Shown here: piece by piece, positions 21,869 to 33,766 of the stretch
Position numbering within the stretch: position 1 is the stretch's first letter
Layout of the letters: each line of letters begins with the position of its first letter
DNA from: Eustoma russellianum
Taxonomy: Eukaryota > Streptophyta > Magnoliopsida > Gentianales > Gentianaceae
Reading direction: 5' to 3'
Assembly: GCA_036186865.1 (NCBI GenBank)
Contig: AP025056.1
Coordinates: forward strand, 34,115,515-34,179,514
DNA: 64,000 bases
Made by a program: the position numbers and the translations under genes
The notes under the pieces: model-generated
The model's input: the letters and a program-made list of their open reading frames with translations, nothing else
Databases searched by the model: none
Told to the model about the DNA's origin: nothing

Positions 21869-24800
21869 CTAACATTTTGGAGAGTGAGTTTCATTGATTG
21901 TTGCTTGTTGGTTCTTCCCAATCTTCTGGTAAATCCATTGATTCCTTTCCCTCCAGATGCCATGGACTGTCGCGGAGAGGCCAAAGTACAGGAGATCCTT
22001 GTGGAACCTCGATCCCAGTACCTTCCAGATGTATCTGTGAACCATCCGAGGATGTCTGCCCAATTGTTGGTCCATTTCCTAGCTGACAGTTGTTTTAGAA
22101 TACTCATCTAGACCTCAGTGAAATAGCTACTCTTCCAACAGGTCATCCAAAGAATGATGGCAAATCGAGGGAGATTAAGTCTACACCAGACAATTTTGTG
22201 CCAGCTAACCACAGGGGCTGGGGGCTGATGTACTTTGGCAGCGCTAGCAACCGAGAAGGTGGCATCAGGAATCCAAATCCATATGTCGGCGCATGGGGAA
22301 AGTTTGATTGATATGCATGCTTGGTAGAATCCTAAGGACTTGCTGGTCCCAACCTCTGCCAAATGGAATGCTCCACTCGTTTCCTTATAGAACTTGACTG
22401 ATTTTTGCATCCAGATCAATGTTTAGTTTCTTTCTCGTTTCGGGGACTTCCTGGATCAAAATCCCCCAAGGATGCCATGGATCCTTCCAAAAGAAAGTCT
22501 CACTACCATATCCCAGTTGTCTTCTGGTATGGGTTGAGAACTGATTCCTAGTCCACATTAAGCGTTTCCACATCCAAGAGTCTGTTGGTTTGGGTTTCAC
22601 TTCCCATAAGGTGCGTCCCTTTAGGATCACAGAGTGTACCCAATCCATAAACTCTCTTTACCTTCCAGTATATTCCAGATTCCCTTCATTAGGTAAGAAG
22701 AGTTTACAAGAGTTAGGTCCACAAAATTAAGGCCACCTTTTTCCTTTGGTTGACAAATGGCTTTCCAACTGGTTTTTGCCTTTCTAGAGTTTCCCCACAA
22801 AAATGATTTCAGAAGCCTTTCGATGGATCTGATAACCCTTCTAGCAGAAAGTAGGCAGCGGTCCAGAATCTGCAAATGGCATATAGGACTGACCTTATAA
22901 GCTGGACCCTTCCACCATAGGAAAGATTCCTAGTAGCCCAACCTTCAACTCTACTTTTTAACCTGGCCATTTAGGGAAGACAATCATTGTGGAATAATCT
23001 CCCAGATAACAAAGGAACTCCAAGGTACCTAGTGGGGAGCTTACCAAGAGGGACACCAAGGATCGTGGAAATATCATTTTTCATACTATGTGGTACGGCA
23101 GAGATGAAAACCTCAGATTTTTGGAGGTTTGGCTTGACTCCGGAGAGGGATTTGGAACTCTTCTAGGGTATCTCTAATGACTTTGATGGACTGGAGGTTT
23201 GCTTTGGACAGAATGAATAAATCATCAGTAAATGCTAAGGATGATATTCCTAAGGATTTGCATTTGTCATGGAATTGAAATGAAGGAGAATTGGATTTGT
23301 CTTTCAAGAGCTGTGTGAACCCCTCTATGGCTAAGATGAACAAGTATGGTGAGAGAGGATCCCCTTGTCTAAGCCCTCTCGTGGATCTGAAGTTTCCGGT
23401 CAGTGACCCATTAAGGTTGATTGAGAACGAGGCAGTAGAAATACATAAGTAGATCCACTTCCTATATTGGGGAGGAAAATCTATGCACTCTAAAATTTGC
23501 ATGAGATATTCCCAGTTGACCGTGTCAAAAGCTTTCATTATGTCTACTTTGATAGCACATCTTGCAGGACCATCAGCCTTTTGGTAGTTTTTAACTATTT
23601 CATGCATGAGGAGAATATTGTCCTGGATATTCCTACCTTTTACAAAAGCTGATTGGTTCTCATTCAGTAGTGTTGGGAGTATAGGCTTTTTTCTGGATGC
23701 TAGGATCTTTGAGATAACTTTGTATGTAACATTGGAGCATGAGATTGGCCTAAAGTCCTTTATTTTTGTGGGTCTTTCAGTTTTTGGTATTAAAGTAAGG
23801 GCAGTACAGTTCATGGGGTAATAGATGAAATTTGAGGTAAAGAAGAAGTTTACAGCCGCCGTGAAATCTTCTCCCACCACATTCCAATTATCTTGGAAGA
23901 ATTCAACTGTATAACCATCCGGCCCAGGGTCACTGTCCCTTTTCATAGAAAAAAGGGAATCCTTTATCTCTTTGTTGGAGATAGGAGATTCCAACTTCAT
24001 TTTTTGTTCTACACCAAGTTTGCCTCCGTTCCAGGGGTTCCAAGTCCTGGGAGGCTTTGGATTGTGGGTTGGTTCTTTGAAAAGGCCTTCAAAGAAATCT
24101 ACCACAATACGTTTTATTTCTTCATAGTCTTCCACTATGATGTTTTGGTCATTCATAAGCTTAAGAATTTTGTTCCTATCTCGGTGAGTTTATTCAGTCC
24201 TATGAAAGAAATGAGAGTTCTTATCACCCTCTTTCATCCACCTTACTCTAGCCTTTTCTTTTAGGAAGGATTCCTCAAAGCTTAAGAGGCTAGCATATAG
24301 CTTGGCCAGGTTTCTTTCTGACCTTTGCAGTTCATTATTTTGGTTATCTTTTGCCAGCTCCTCTTGGGCAATCTCAAGTGTTTTCCTTGCTTCAGCTACT
24401 CTACTCGATATATTCCAGAAGTGTTCTTTGTTTAGCTCCCTGAGTGGTATCTTTAGGTTCTTTAGTTTCTTTGTGAGGTTAACCTGAAGGTTTCCTAGGT
24501 GGTTAAGGCTCCACGCTTGATGGAGTAAGTTTTTGAAATATGGGTACCTCATCCACCCTTTCATGAACTTGAAGCGTTTCGGACCAAAGATGTTCTCGTG
24601 TTGGATTAAGAAGATGTCAGGTGAGTGATCTGAAGAGATGGGAGGCTCGTAATTTAGTTGAAAATGAGGTACTTGATCCTTTCAAGGATCATTGGAAAAC
24701 ATGTGGTCAATTTTGGAGGCAACTCTTTGGTCCCCGACCCTCATATTTGACCACGTGAATTCAGAGCCCTTGGATGGGATACTGACCATATCCATGTCAT

Positions 24801-25313
24801 GGATCCATTGAGTAAAATCTCTTATGGCTTGTCTATCCGCTTTTCCGACACCTAATATCCCTCTTTCATCCAGAACAGTGTTAAAGTCTCCCATCACGAG
24901 CCAAGGCTGATTTCCGTATAGTTGGTATTGATACCTAAGTTCAGACCAAGTTCTCTCCTACGGGTTCTGTCATTGTATCCATACACTACCGTGAGTAAGA
25001 ATTCATTTTCTTTAGGGGTGAGTAATTTGAGCTTACATGTAAGGGATTGTTCAGTGATATGCAAAATCTGAGTATCAAATAGTGTAGGGTTCCAAGCAAC
25101 CAATACCCTACAGACAGAATTTGTGAGACCATTGTGGGTAGTCTCTCAATTCCTATATAAGTTTTGTCTGATAGCAGGTAAACTAGAGGTTCTGACCGTT
25201 GTTTCAACCAGGCCAATGAGACTTATGTTGTTTTCTCTAATGACTTTCTTAATCTCAAGCTGCCTAAGAGGGGAGTTTAGGCCCCTAAAGTTCCAGCATG
25301 CGATTTTAATCAT
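21869..25313 (-). pseudogene. LINE D ORF2: endonuclease, reverse transcriptase, zf-RVT (broken)
   Basis: The ATG at 25313 opens MIKIACWNFRGLNSPLRQLE, the endonuclease N-terminus, and overlaps the ORF1 stop as ATGA. Endonuclease blocks: GLVETTVR, MMGDFNTVLDERG (24897), a SDHSPD block near 24625. RT is intact over 347 codons (24156-23113): SDPGPDGYTVEFFQDNW, FRPISCSNVTYKVISKILAS, QSAFVKGRNIQDNILLMHEI, CAIKVDIMKAFDTVNWEYL, RGLRQGDPLSPYLFILAIEG and SLAFTDDLFIL. The catalytic box is FTDD rather than the usual FADD. zf-RVT follows (22875-21869), ending in the ATVHGIWRERNQWIYQK segment. Stops at 25145 and in zf-RVT disable the protein. Confidence 0.85.
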
Positions 25314-26900
25314 TTAGAGCGTTTATTCCCTCGGCCTCTAGGCCTTCCTCTACTTGCACCTCTACTATATTGGCTATCTTGTGGAATATCCTTATCTGCT
25401 AGACTAAGATTCTCAAAGTCTGCTTGCTCTATTTGCGGCTCAGCTTGAGGCTCAACTAGGGAAGGCCTACCACTGATCTGAGATTGGATGAAAGAAGTAT
25501 CTGGGCTGACTGGTTCTTTAAGAGAAGAGGGTATGTCCATTACGTTGCGGTTGCGGTTGGCAACAGGGTTGAGGCTTTGGGCGGTACCAACCTCATTGTC
25601 CGAGTCTATTTCCCCTTGGTTGGGCATGGTTTTAACATTGATAAGACTTAAGTTAGTGGCCTTCAATTGTGGTTGGGTTAGGGTTTCCATTTGGTTATGG
25701 AAAGTTTCTAGTTTCTTGGCTTAATATTACTATTAATTATGAGTCCTAGGGGCATTAGGCTGTGTAGGGAGTCTTCATCATCTCCTCGGATCTCCCTATC
25801 CTTGGGTGTATTTACTGAGGTGGAAGAATTGTGTTCCTCATCCTCAATACAAACCTTCTTTATGACCTTTTCACTTACCTGCCGTTTTTCATCAGGACCA
25901 ACCATAGGATCATCTTCTAAACCTGCAAGGGACTAAATCTATTAGTTGAGGATTGAGATAGAATAGGAGAAAAAAGCTTAATGTCATTCGCATCGTTTGC
26001 AGCTGTCTTTAGTGCCAGCGGACCATCTCTTGGGGCCGGAGATAAAGTCTCACTAAGAGCTTTGATTGCAATAGTCTCTATTAACTGCATTTGTCCTTGA
26101 GTTAGTCTTGTTTCATTCAAAACATCCTCACGATCAGTCCCTTCATCAGACCAGGCTGGATTTGTTGTAAGTTTCACCGCCATGGTCTCAAGTAATTTCC
26201 CCTTCAGTGTCACAGTGCTAGGCATATTTTGCGTTTGCCTTGATTGGTTCCTACGAGGGAGCTTCACAGTTTCTGCAGGCTGTCTTTGCAAGGCCTGACT
26301 TCTAGCATTTTTGACCTAACAATTATGTCCGAAGGTTTTGCAGTTTTTGCAGTGGGATGATAGCCATTCGTAAATTACCTCTTGAGTGCAATTTTTCCCT
26401 TTCATCTGTGAAGTGTATAGTAGATGGTAGGTTTTCACCTGCTGGATCTCAATGCATATTCTCGCATACGCTACCCTGGACTGAGAAGCAATTAGTTTAT
26501 CCATGAACATTGGTTTACCAATTCGTGTACCTAACCCGCTAAGTACAGTTGAAGTAATGTGGGCAAAGTCTGGGGAATTGAACGCAAACCGGTACTACAT
26601 TTAGTTTGAGACGTTGAATAGGCTCTTCAGGGGACCAAGGTCGTAGGAAAAGTACACAGTTACCAAATGGAAGGGGGGATAGCTCTATGATCTCCTGCAT
26701 GCTGTCATCCGACTGGAATCTAAAGAAAAAGAGATCTTCTACCTTCTGCCCTTCCAGCATGCCTTTTGAGTTCCATTTCTGTTCAGCAAACTTCTTCATG
26801 TGTAGACAGGAGGCCATATTACCCATAACCTGCCCCACTATAGCAGTTTTCCATTTTCTTTTATCGACTTCAACTTCAGATGGATTATTTTGAAGGATCA
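25310..26900 (-). pseudogene. LINE D ORF1: nucleic-acid-binding protein (broken)
   Basis: The N-terminal part (26838-26539) has GQVMGNMASCLHMKKFAEQ, LSPLPFGNCVLFLRPWSPEEP and LNVVPVCVQFP, i.e. the DUF4283-like fold. The next part (26510-26316) has MFMDKLIASQSRVAYARICIE and the knuckle CKNCKTFGHNC. The tail (26291-25310) is hydrophilic and ends in a basic GRPRGRGNKRSK run, fitting RNA binding. Frames change at about 26540, 26316, 25917 and 25708. The last frame stops with TGA at 25312-25310, inside the ORF2 start. A start codon is not certain. Confidence 0.8.
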
Positions 26901-27433
26901 GATTCCACCTTCAATGGAGATCTATGCAGAAGTGAGAGTTGATGGAGTATCCGGACGAAAATCCGGTTTGAGCAGAGATGCCCAAACGGATTTGGCACGA
27001 ACCCCAGGTTGCATGTCTCGTGAGTTTAGGCTAGTGTTATACAAGCCATTTTAGAGAAAGAAAAGGAGATTAAGGTAGATCCGACCGCTAACAACAGCGG
27101 TCAGGCAGGCCTTAAGGCCCTTAGGCGAAAGCCTTCCACAAGACCGAGCAGTAGTGAAGAAGAGGAAAATTTTGGTGTTAAAGATTTACTGGATTTTTGA
27201 AGAATCAGCGAAGAGAGGAAGAGAAGGGTGGAGAGAGAAGTGGAAATATAGATGTTGTGGTGGATTTTTGTCCGTTAACGATGGAGATAAGGCTTTGTGT
27301 GGCTGTGAGGAGGAGAGAGAATGAGTGTTGATGTGTTTGGTGTGATGGATGTTTAGATATTTTCTAGAGAGTGGCGAGAGCAACTTCTAGAGATAGAGAG
27401 CGTTGTTTTTTGCTGTGAACTTCACAACTGATT
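26901..27433 (-). other. LINE D 5' UTR
   Basis: Pyrimidine-rich on the element strand (many CTCTCT runs near 27200-27420), ending at the target duplication. Homologous in style to the 5' ends at 38013 and 39950. A promoter is expected here for a full-length LINE, but no defined motif was recognised. Confidence 0.55.
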
Positions 27434-27454
27434 TGACCTTGTTACTAACATTAC

Positions 27455-29010
27455 AATAGGAAATGGGTCTAAATCCTTCATTTTTAACAGGACTTTCTAC
27501 CTTTGGGATTAGGGAAATGGTTGTGGTGTTAAGGAGAAAATAAAGGTAACTTTGTGTGAAAAAGTAATCTATGGCATCCATAAATTCCTTTTCCAATAGA
27601 TCCCAGTTGTGTTTATAAAATTCCACTGTGTACACATCCGGACCTGGGCCACTATCATTCTTCATGGAAAATAATGTGTCTCTTATCTCTTTACGTGTTA
27701 CTTTTGCTAACGAAGAATCTGCTTGATCCTGACTAAGGAATTTACCTTCCCAGGGTTGTGAAGGAACTGGTTGAGGGTTTGGCTCTGAGAAAAGGTTTTT
27801 AAAGAAATTGACAGTTAAGTTTTTTACCTCCTCATAGTCTTTGGTCCAAGTTCCTTCTTTATTTTGCAACCTTCAAATCTTATTTCTAGTTGTATGTGCT
27901 TTAACTGTTCTATGGAAAAATTTGGGTGTTTTTGTCCTCTTTCATCCATTTAATTCTAGATTTCTCCCTAAAGAATGTTTCCTCAAAAGAGGAGAGTTTT
28001 ATGTATTCCTCCAGGGCATGTTCCTCCATTCGGAAGGACAGTGGGTTTGAGCTATCTTTCATAGCATTAAATTGGGTCAGTTCCAGGTCCTGTCTAGCCT
28101 TTTGAACCCTCACAGAGCTGGCATAAACCTTTGTGTTGAGTTTCCTAAGTGGGCTTTTTAATCTCTTTAAGTTTTTTAGCTAGGCGGATTTGGAGATTAC
28201 CCTGGAGGGGAATATTCCAATCTTCCTCAAGGATTGATTTGAATTTGGGATGTTTCATCTAACCTTTTATAAATTTAAATGGTTTGGGACCTAAGTTTTG
28301 GTCCAGCTTAACTGAGAGCACCCCTGGGGAGTAGTCTGAGAGAACAGGAGCTTCATAGTCCAGCTGGTAGTTTAAGAGTTTGAGATTCCATTCTTCATTG
28401 CAAAACATGTGGTCTATCTTTGTGTAGGTTCTATTATTAGCCTCCTTTCTATTTGATCAGGAGAATTCAAACCCTCTAGATGGGATGTGAAGCACACCCA
28501 CATCCTTAATCCAGTCTTGGAACTCCTGGATAGCATATTTATCTATTCTTTTATGCCCCTTCTTTCCCCTGCTATCAAGGATGGAGTTAAAGTCACCCAT
28601 GATGAGCCAGGGTCGTGGCCGTGAGTGTCATGTTTGGTACCTAAGGGATCTCCATAGGTCCCTCCTTAGGCTTCTTTCATTGAAGACATAGACCGCAGAC
28701 AATAAGAAACTTACTGGGTCAGGTGTTGTGGTGGTCATTCGATATGTGATACATTGTTCTTCTACATTTAGGGTCTGGGCATAGAAGAGATTTGGGTTCC
28801 AACCCACCCAGATCCTAGTCACTGAGTTAGGAGAGTATTGTGTACCACTTCCCAATTTCTAAAGATTTTCTTTGAGAAATTTTGTTGTATAACCTTTACT
28901 TCCAAAAGTCCTATGATATTTATTTCCTTGTTTAATATGTATTGTTTAACTTCTTTTTGTTTTAAGGGGAAATTTAAGCCCCTTATATTCTAACTCGCTA
29001 ACTTAATCAT
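27455..29010 (-). pseudogene. LINE C ORF2, N-terminal half (endonuclease and RT start)
   Basis: The ATG at 29010 reads MIKLAS, then a stop replaces the Trp of the endonuclease WN.RGLN motif. Endonuclease remnants: WVGWNPNLFYAQTL, FLLSAVYVFNERSLRRDLW (28855-28628). A basic linker with RIKWMKEDKNTQIF is at 28113-27910. The RT start (27869-27455) has KNDSGPGPDVYTVEFYKHNWD, NTTTISLIPKVESP and FRPISYCNVSNK, and joins the 3' block at the target duplication. At least three frame breaks. Confidence 0.8.
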
Positions 29011-30063
29011 TTCTTTGTTCTAGTCCCCCTTGGCCTGACCCAGCTTTTGCTCTTACCAAACCTAGTGGGGAAGGGGCTTGAATATTTTCTATGATGTGGG
29101 CTATTCTGGTTTATCTTACACTTTCCCTTTGAGCTTTTCCTTTCAGAGGAATTCCGTTTAGTGATTATGGTTCTCATTCTAGCCTGCTTGGGCCTGATTC
29201 GTTATCGGTTTCTTCCTCAGCACTTGTAGTGTTGTACCAGCTTGAATCATTCTGTAGCCTATCCAGCGTAGAATTAATATTCCTAATATGTTTTGCAAGT
29301 GTTCTGTTGTATTCAAGTCCTCCCTCAGTTTCCTCTTCAGAGTTATAGCTTGATTAGGAACCCTCTTTGTTGGTGTTGGGATGTGTTTGAATTTGTGACC
29401 CTAGATTTCCTTTAGGAGCCCAGACAGTTTGGGACATTGAGCTCCTATACTATCCTCACTATCAAGTGACTGAAGGAGAGCAATGGGATGAAGGTGTTGT
29501 GGTCTTTGCGTGACTCTTAATCTTGAATGGGAGATCATTCTGGGCTTCCATTTGCATTTCGATTGTTTTAGCTCTATGTTTTTGGAGTATGGGACTTCTA
29601 GTCCTCTGGGGCCTTTTACTGGTGTTTTTGGTGGGAATAGGCTGGGATTTTAGGGAGGCCTTTGAATTTGAGGGACGGGGCCTTTTGGTTGGTTTACTGT
29701 TGGTTACACTAGAGCTAGGCAATTATGTCCAAAGGTTTTGGACTTTGAGCATTTGTTTCGTAACCACTCATATATAACCTCTTGTGCATGTCTTGTACCC
29801 TCTTCGTCTATGAAACTTATGGTTTTAGGAAGGGGGTTATCAGCTTTGATTTCAACACAAATTCTAGCATAGGTAACACAGCTTTGAGAAGTAGTGAGTT
29901 TGTCCATGAAGAGAGGCTTCCCTATTAAGGATCCAAGCCCACTGAGAACATGTGGGTTATAGTAGTGAAGTCGAAGGTTTGGGAATTTTATCCAAACAGG
30001 GACCGAATCAAGGTTCAGTCTTTGGATGGGTTTGTTTGGAGTCCATAACCACAGAAATAGCAC
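29008..30063 (-). pseudogene. LINE C ORF1 (partial, broken)
   Basis: 30063-29704 encodes NKPIQRLNLDSVPVWIKFPNL, PLFMDKLTTSQSCVTYARICV and KSKTFGHNC, the DUF4283-like domain and knuckle, one Cys of the knuckle changed to Ser. 29722-29462 is a Lys/Pro/Ser-rich tail. Just before ORF2 the sequence AAATGATTAA keeps the ORF1-stop/ORF2-start overlap seen in D. Confidence 0.75.
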
Positions 30064-30097
30064 TTTGTTGCCAAAAGGAAGAAGAATTAGACATATA

Positions 30098-30165
30098 GTA
30101 CATGGGGTTGAACCAAAGACCTTTGCATTTTAGGACCTTTGTTCTAACCACTTGAGCTCCATAGA
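30098..30165 (-). other. tRNA-like promoter remnant (possible SINE head)
   Basis: Read on the minus strand: GAGCTCAAGTGGTTAGA resembles a tRNA A box (TRGCTCAGTTGGTTAGA) and GGTTCAACCCC resembles a B box (GGTTCRANNCC), about 35 nt apart. A cloverleaf with paired acceptor arms is not evident, so it is more likely the head of a tRNA-derived SINE or a tRNA relic than a gene. Confidence 0.4.
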
Positions 30166-31021
30166 TACTTCTCTTTCACTGTTATTTGATGTTTGCAAAA
30201 TTATCTAGTTCTAGGACACAAATCTAGATGTTTGCTTACTTCTTATGGAAGACAATATTTTTTTCTTTTTTTTTAACTAAAATGCATACAAGGGCAATTG
30301 CTTAATGTACATTCAGTCCACCAGTAGGCAACACCTACTTGTAGAGAACAATTCAAAATCCTATCTAGAGAAAGTCCATTAGCCATTACTTTGACCCTCT
30401 TCTTCTATTCTTACCACTAGTACATTGTTTAATTGACTTGGCACCAGTGCCCCCACTTAAGTTGACCACTGATTCAGGCCGTTAGATTTGTGCCTCTTAC
30501 CCTAGTCTCCCTAGCAATGTGAGGAGGAACTAACTTAGAAGATTCCTTAACAGCATGAACATGCTGTTCATGATCATTTTCCTCAACTCAATATCATCAT
30601 CATTCTCAGTTTCAGTATCATGAGAGTGTTTTTTGCCTTACCTTTTTTATACTATTTTTTACTTGCCTTCAGAGAATTGTTTTTCTTCTACTTGCTTTCT
30701 GTGCGCATTCCTTTTTTGTTATCCTCTGCGATGTGTTTTTCTTACCTGCTTTTTCAATCTCAAGTTCTAAGGGTAAAATCAGAATAGACCACTTCCTTAT
30801 GTGAGCTAGAACCTGGAATCTAGCTATCAGAATTGTTCTTCACATCACTAACCACAAACCTTATGGAGGACAATATCAAAGTGTATTTAATGAAAGTAAC
30901 CAGCTAAAGAAGGCATCTGCAATAGTCTAATGCACGGATCACTTCCAGTGACAAGTGACGAAAACCTTTGAAGGTTATTCTTTCTCTAAAAATTTTCCTC
31001 TAACCTCTCTCTTAAATTTTT
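30166..31021. other. Intron sequence with degraded LINE-like tail
   Basis: No ORF supported. A T-rich run at 30248-30273 followed by AACTAAAATGCATA resembles the 3' terminus of the LINE tails elsewhere in the window, but the flanking homology is weak. Confidence 0.35.
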
Positions 31022-31229
31022 TGTTGAAATATATCCCATATATGACTGTTAGGAATTAATTATTATTCTTAGCCTTAGTCTTTAGAATTTTTTAAAACCT
31101 CTCTCTCTTCTCTCAGAAATATTACCGTTGCTCCTTTGTATATAAAAGGAGCACCAGTGATCATTGTAATAAGCAATGTAGAATACTGAAATATGAGATT
31201 TGTTCTTTCTTAATTCTTATTTCTCTATA
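31022..31229 (+). repeat. Copia2 5' LTR
   Basis: Starts TGTTGAAATAT and ends CTATA before the primer site. A TATATAAAAGG box near 31139 is the likely core promoter. The end lacks the usual CA. Confidence 0.85.
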
Positions 31230-31241
31230 TGGTATCAGAGC
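31230..31241 (+). other. Copia2 primer-binding site
   Basis: TGGTATCAGAGC, complementary to the 3' end of initiator tRNA-Met, directly after the LTR. This is the standard copia arrangement and contrasts with Copia1. Confidence 0.95.
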
Positions 31242-31939
31242 CAACTTGGCAAGAAATTTGAGAAACTGCATTATGCAGTAAATCTCTCACTGCTCAAATT
31301 GCAGTATTTAAATTCAAAAGAGAATTGCAGAATCAGATATCTGTAAAGAAGAGAAGTTCTTTATTGAAAGAGCACTTCTGGAAAAACAGGAGTGAAAAGT
31401 GCAGGGTGTAAAAGTGCAGAATGCACCGAAGAAGAAGAACGAATTTTGGAGAAAAAGAAGAACGCAAAACAGGAGTGAAAAGGGAAGTTTTTTATTTTTT
31501 TAAAAAAAATATATTATTTAAAATTTGTGGAAAATTGTACAAAACGTGTATTTGCATGCATTTCTACACATACTCATCTTTCCCAGAGGTACAACACGTT
31601 TCATCTCAGTTTTTTCAAAGTGGAGTAGCCCACTATTGAATTTTTTACCAAGGCTTCTTCGAGAAGTCTCGTTTCCTTCGAGAAACTTTTAGATGCAAGT
31701 TGTACAACTTGCATTTCTTCTCACATCTGAAAGTCTCTACTTTTTCCTCTCTGCGTTTCTTCTTCTTAAGCTCTCTTTCTTCAAGCTTTCTTCTTCCATT
31801 CTGATAATCATCAAAGTTTCATACGTCTTCTACTAGCACTCCTATATCTGCTACTCGAAGAAGCGAAGCTTCTTCATCTGTTACTGCTGCAGCACCTGCT
31901 GCTTCGTTACCAACAGGTACCCTTGATGGTAGCTCTGTA
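31242..31939 (+). other. Copia2 leader
   Basis: About 700 bp untranslated leader between primer site and gag. A 72-codon ORF at 31421 shows no similarity I recognise. Confidence 0.6.
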
Positions 31940-33594
31940 ATGGTCACTAATTTGAAATTAACCAGTCACAACTACCTTGCATGGAGCAAGCACTTGAGAT
32001 ATTCACTATGGGAAGGGGAAAAGATGATTACCTCTACGGTAACATGCAAGTTCCTTTACCTACTGATCCGTTATATAGACAATGGAAAACTGAAAATGTC
32101 ATGATAATGTCATGGTTGATCAGTTCCATGACTCCTGAAATAGGGAATAACTTTATTCTCTGTTCTACTGCGGATGAGATCTGGAAAGCAACCAAAGAAC
32201 TCTACTCACAGACTGATAATGTTGCAAAAATATATGAGCTGGAGACTCAGGTTAATGAACTTAGACAAGGTGATTTACCTGTTAGTTCTTATTACTCTCA
32301 GCTTACACTGTTATGGCAACAAATAGACACATATGAGACTCATAAGTGGGGTTTACCTGCTGATGCCATGGCCTTTAAGAAATTCATTGAAACAAAGAGA
32401 GTATTTAGATTTCTGCAAGGTTTACATAAGGACTTTGATTCTGTGCGTAGTAGATTGTTGGATACCAAACCATTCCCTACCTTAAATTCTGTTTTTTCTG
32501 AAGTTAGACTTGAGGAGTCTCGTATTCGGGTTATGATGAGTCATACATCACACAATACTGAAAGTTCTGCTCTCTCTGTTCAAACTTATACTGAGGATAC
32601 TAAACCAGTTTCTAATCCTTCTGCTAACACTAATCCCTCTGCCTTAGCTGTCTAAAGAGGTCCTAGTCAAGGAGGAAAACCTTATTGCAAATATTGCAAA
32701 AGCTCTGGTCACTCATATGATAATTGTTACAGTAGACCAGATGCTAAAGTACAAAGACCTACAAAGTTCTCTGGGAATAACTGGAGAAATAATAGGTGGA
32801 AACCTTCCAATAATGATCATTGGAGAAATAATGGGTCTCAAGGAACAATGGCTCAGTTGGCAACTCAGATGCAGAGTGAGATGCAAGAGACTAATCCACC
32901 TCTTCAGCAACAAATAGACACTATATTGAAGATACTGGAGCAACAACAACTTGAGAAGACATCTACTAACTCAGTTGCCACGATGGCACATACAGGTAAT
33001 CTAGGTATGTCTGAACACATAAATTGGATAGTAGACTCAGGTGCGTCTGACCACATGACTCATGATAAGAAAATACTTACTAATTATGTTCACTTCACTG
33101 CTCCTAAGTATGTAGAAGTTGCAACTGGATTCAAAACATACATATTTGGAAAAAGGGATATTATTCTTAACAATGGGATAAAATTATTAAATGTACTCCA
33201 TATTCCTAATTTACATTTTCATTTAATTTCTGTTAAGAGATTTACTATGGACAATAAGTGTTTTGCATCCTTCTCACCATCTGAAGTTCTATTTCAGGGA
33301 ACTACTCAGAGGGAGAAGATTGGAAGTGCTAGTATCCACAACGGACTCTATCTTTTCGGGACAGTTTTAGGTTCAAGAAACCTTTGCTGTGTTGCTAAGT
33401 ACAGGGTGGATGCTGGCTGTTCCACTAGTTCTAGCAACTATCTTTTGCTATGGCATAGAAGACTAGGACATCCTAGTTTTGGGTATCTGAAGAAAATTAT
33501 GCCTAATTTATTTTTGAATGTAGACTTGTCATGTATTACTTGTGAGGTCTGCGAGTTAGCTAAGCAGACTAAAGCTACATATCCAGCAAAATAG
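31940..33594 (+). pseudogene. Copia2 gag and protease (broken)
   Basis: Gag begins near the ATG at 31940 (MVTNLKLTSHNYLAW), then shifts frame to the reading frame at 31981-32655 (EIFTMGRGKDDYL ... RLEESRIRVM), the copia gag domain. A TAA at 32653 interrupts it. The same frame resumes with CKYCKSSGHSYDNC (zinc knuckle), then WIVDSGASDHMT (protease catalytic DSGA, near 33040) and WHRRLGHPSFG with CEVCELAKQ (integrase zinc region), ending at a TAG at 33592. Role: particle structural protein and processing enzyme. The frame shift and stops disable it. Confidence 0.85.
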
Positions 33595-33766
33595 TATGTT
33601 TCCTCACAAGCCTTTGATTTAATACATTCTGACATTTGAGGTCCATCCAGAGTGAGCAATATAAATGGATCAAGATGGTTTATTTCATTTGTTGATGATC
33701 ATACTAGAATTATATGGGTTTTTCTTATGAAACACAAATCTGATGCAAGCAGGATAATTCAGAACT

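Larger units (their letters stand above)
20819..27433 (-). mobile_element. LINE D, full-length, nested in LINE C RT
   Basis: 6.6 kb minus-strand LINE with T-run and 3' terminus at 20819, two ORFs, and a pyrimidine-rich 5' UTR ending near 27433. It is bracketed by a 21 bp target duplication with two mismatches (20798-20818, 27434-27454). It belongs to the same family as C, X1, X2 and E, so the host copy was hit by a relative. The better-preserved RT agrees with D being younger than C. Confidence 0.9.
27455..30095 (-). mobile_element. LINE C, 5' block
   Basis: Continuation of LINE C beyond LINE D: RT N-terminus, endonuclease, ORF1. It stops within ORF1 near 30095, so C was 5'-truncated on insertion or cut later. 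Confidence 0.8.

Noticed and set aside
21775..22111. Overlapping 110-codon ORFs on both strands
   Set aside because: The minus frame is the end of LINE D zf-RVT; the plus frame is its shadow.
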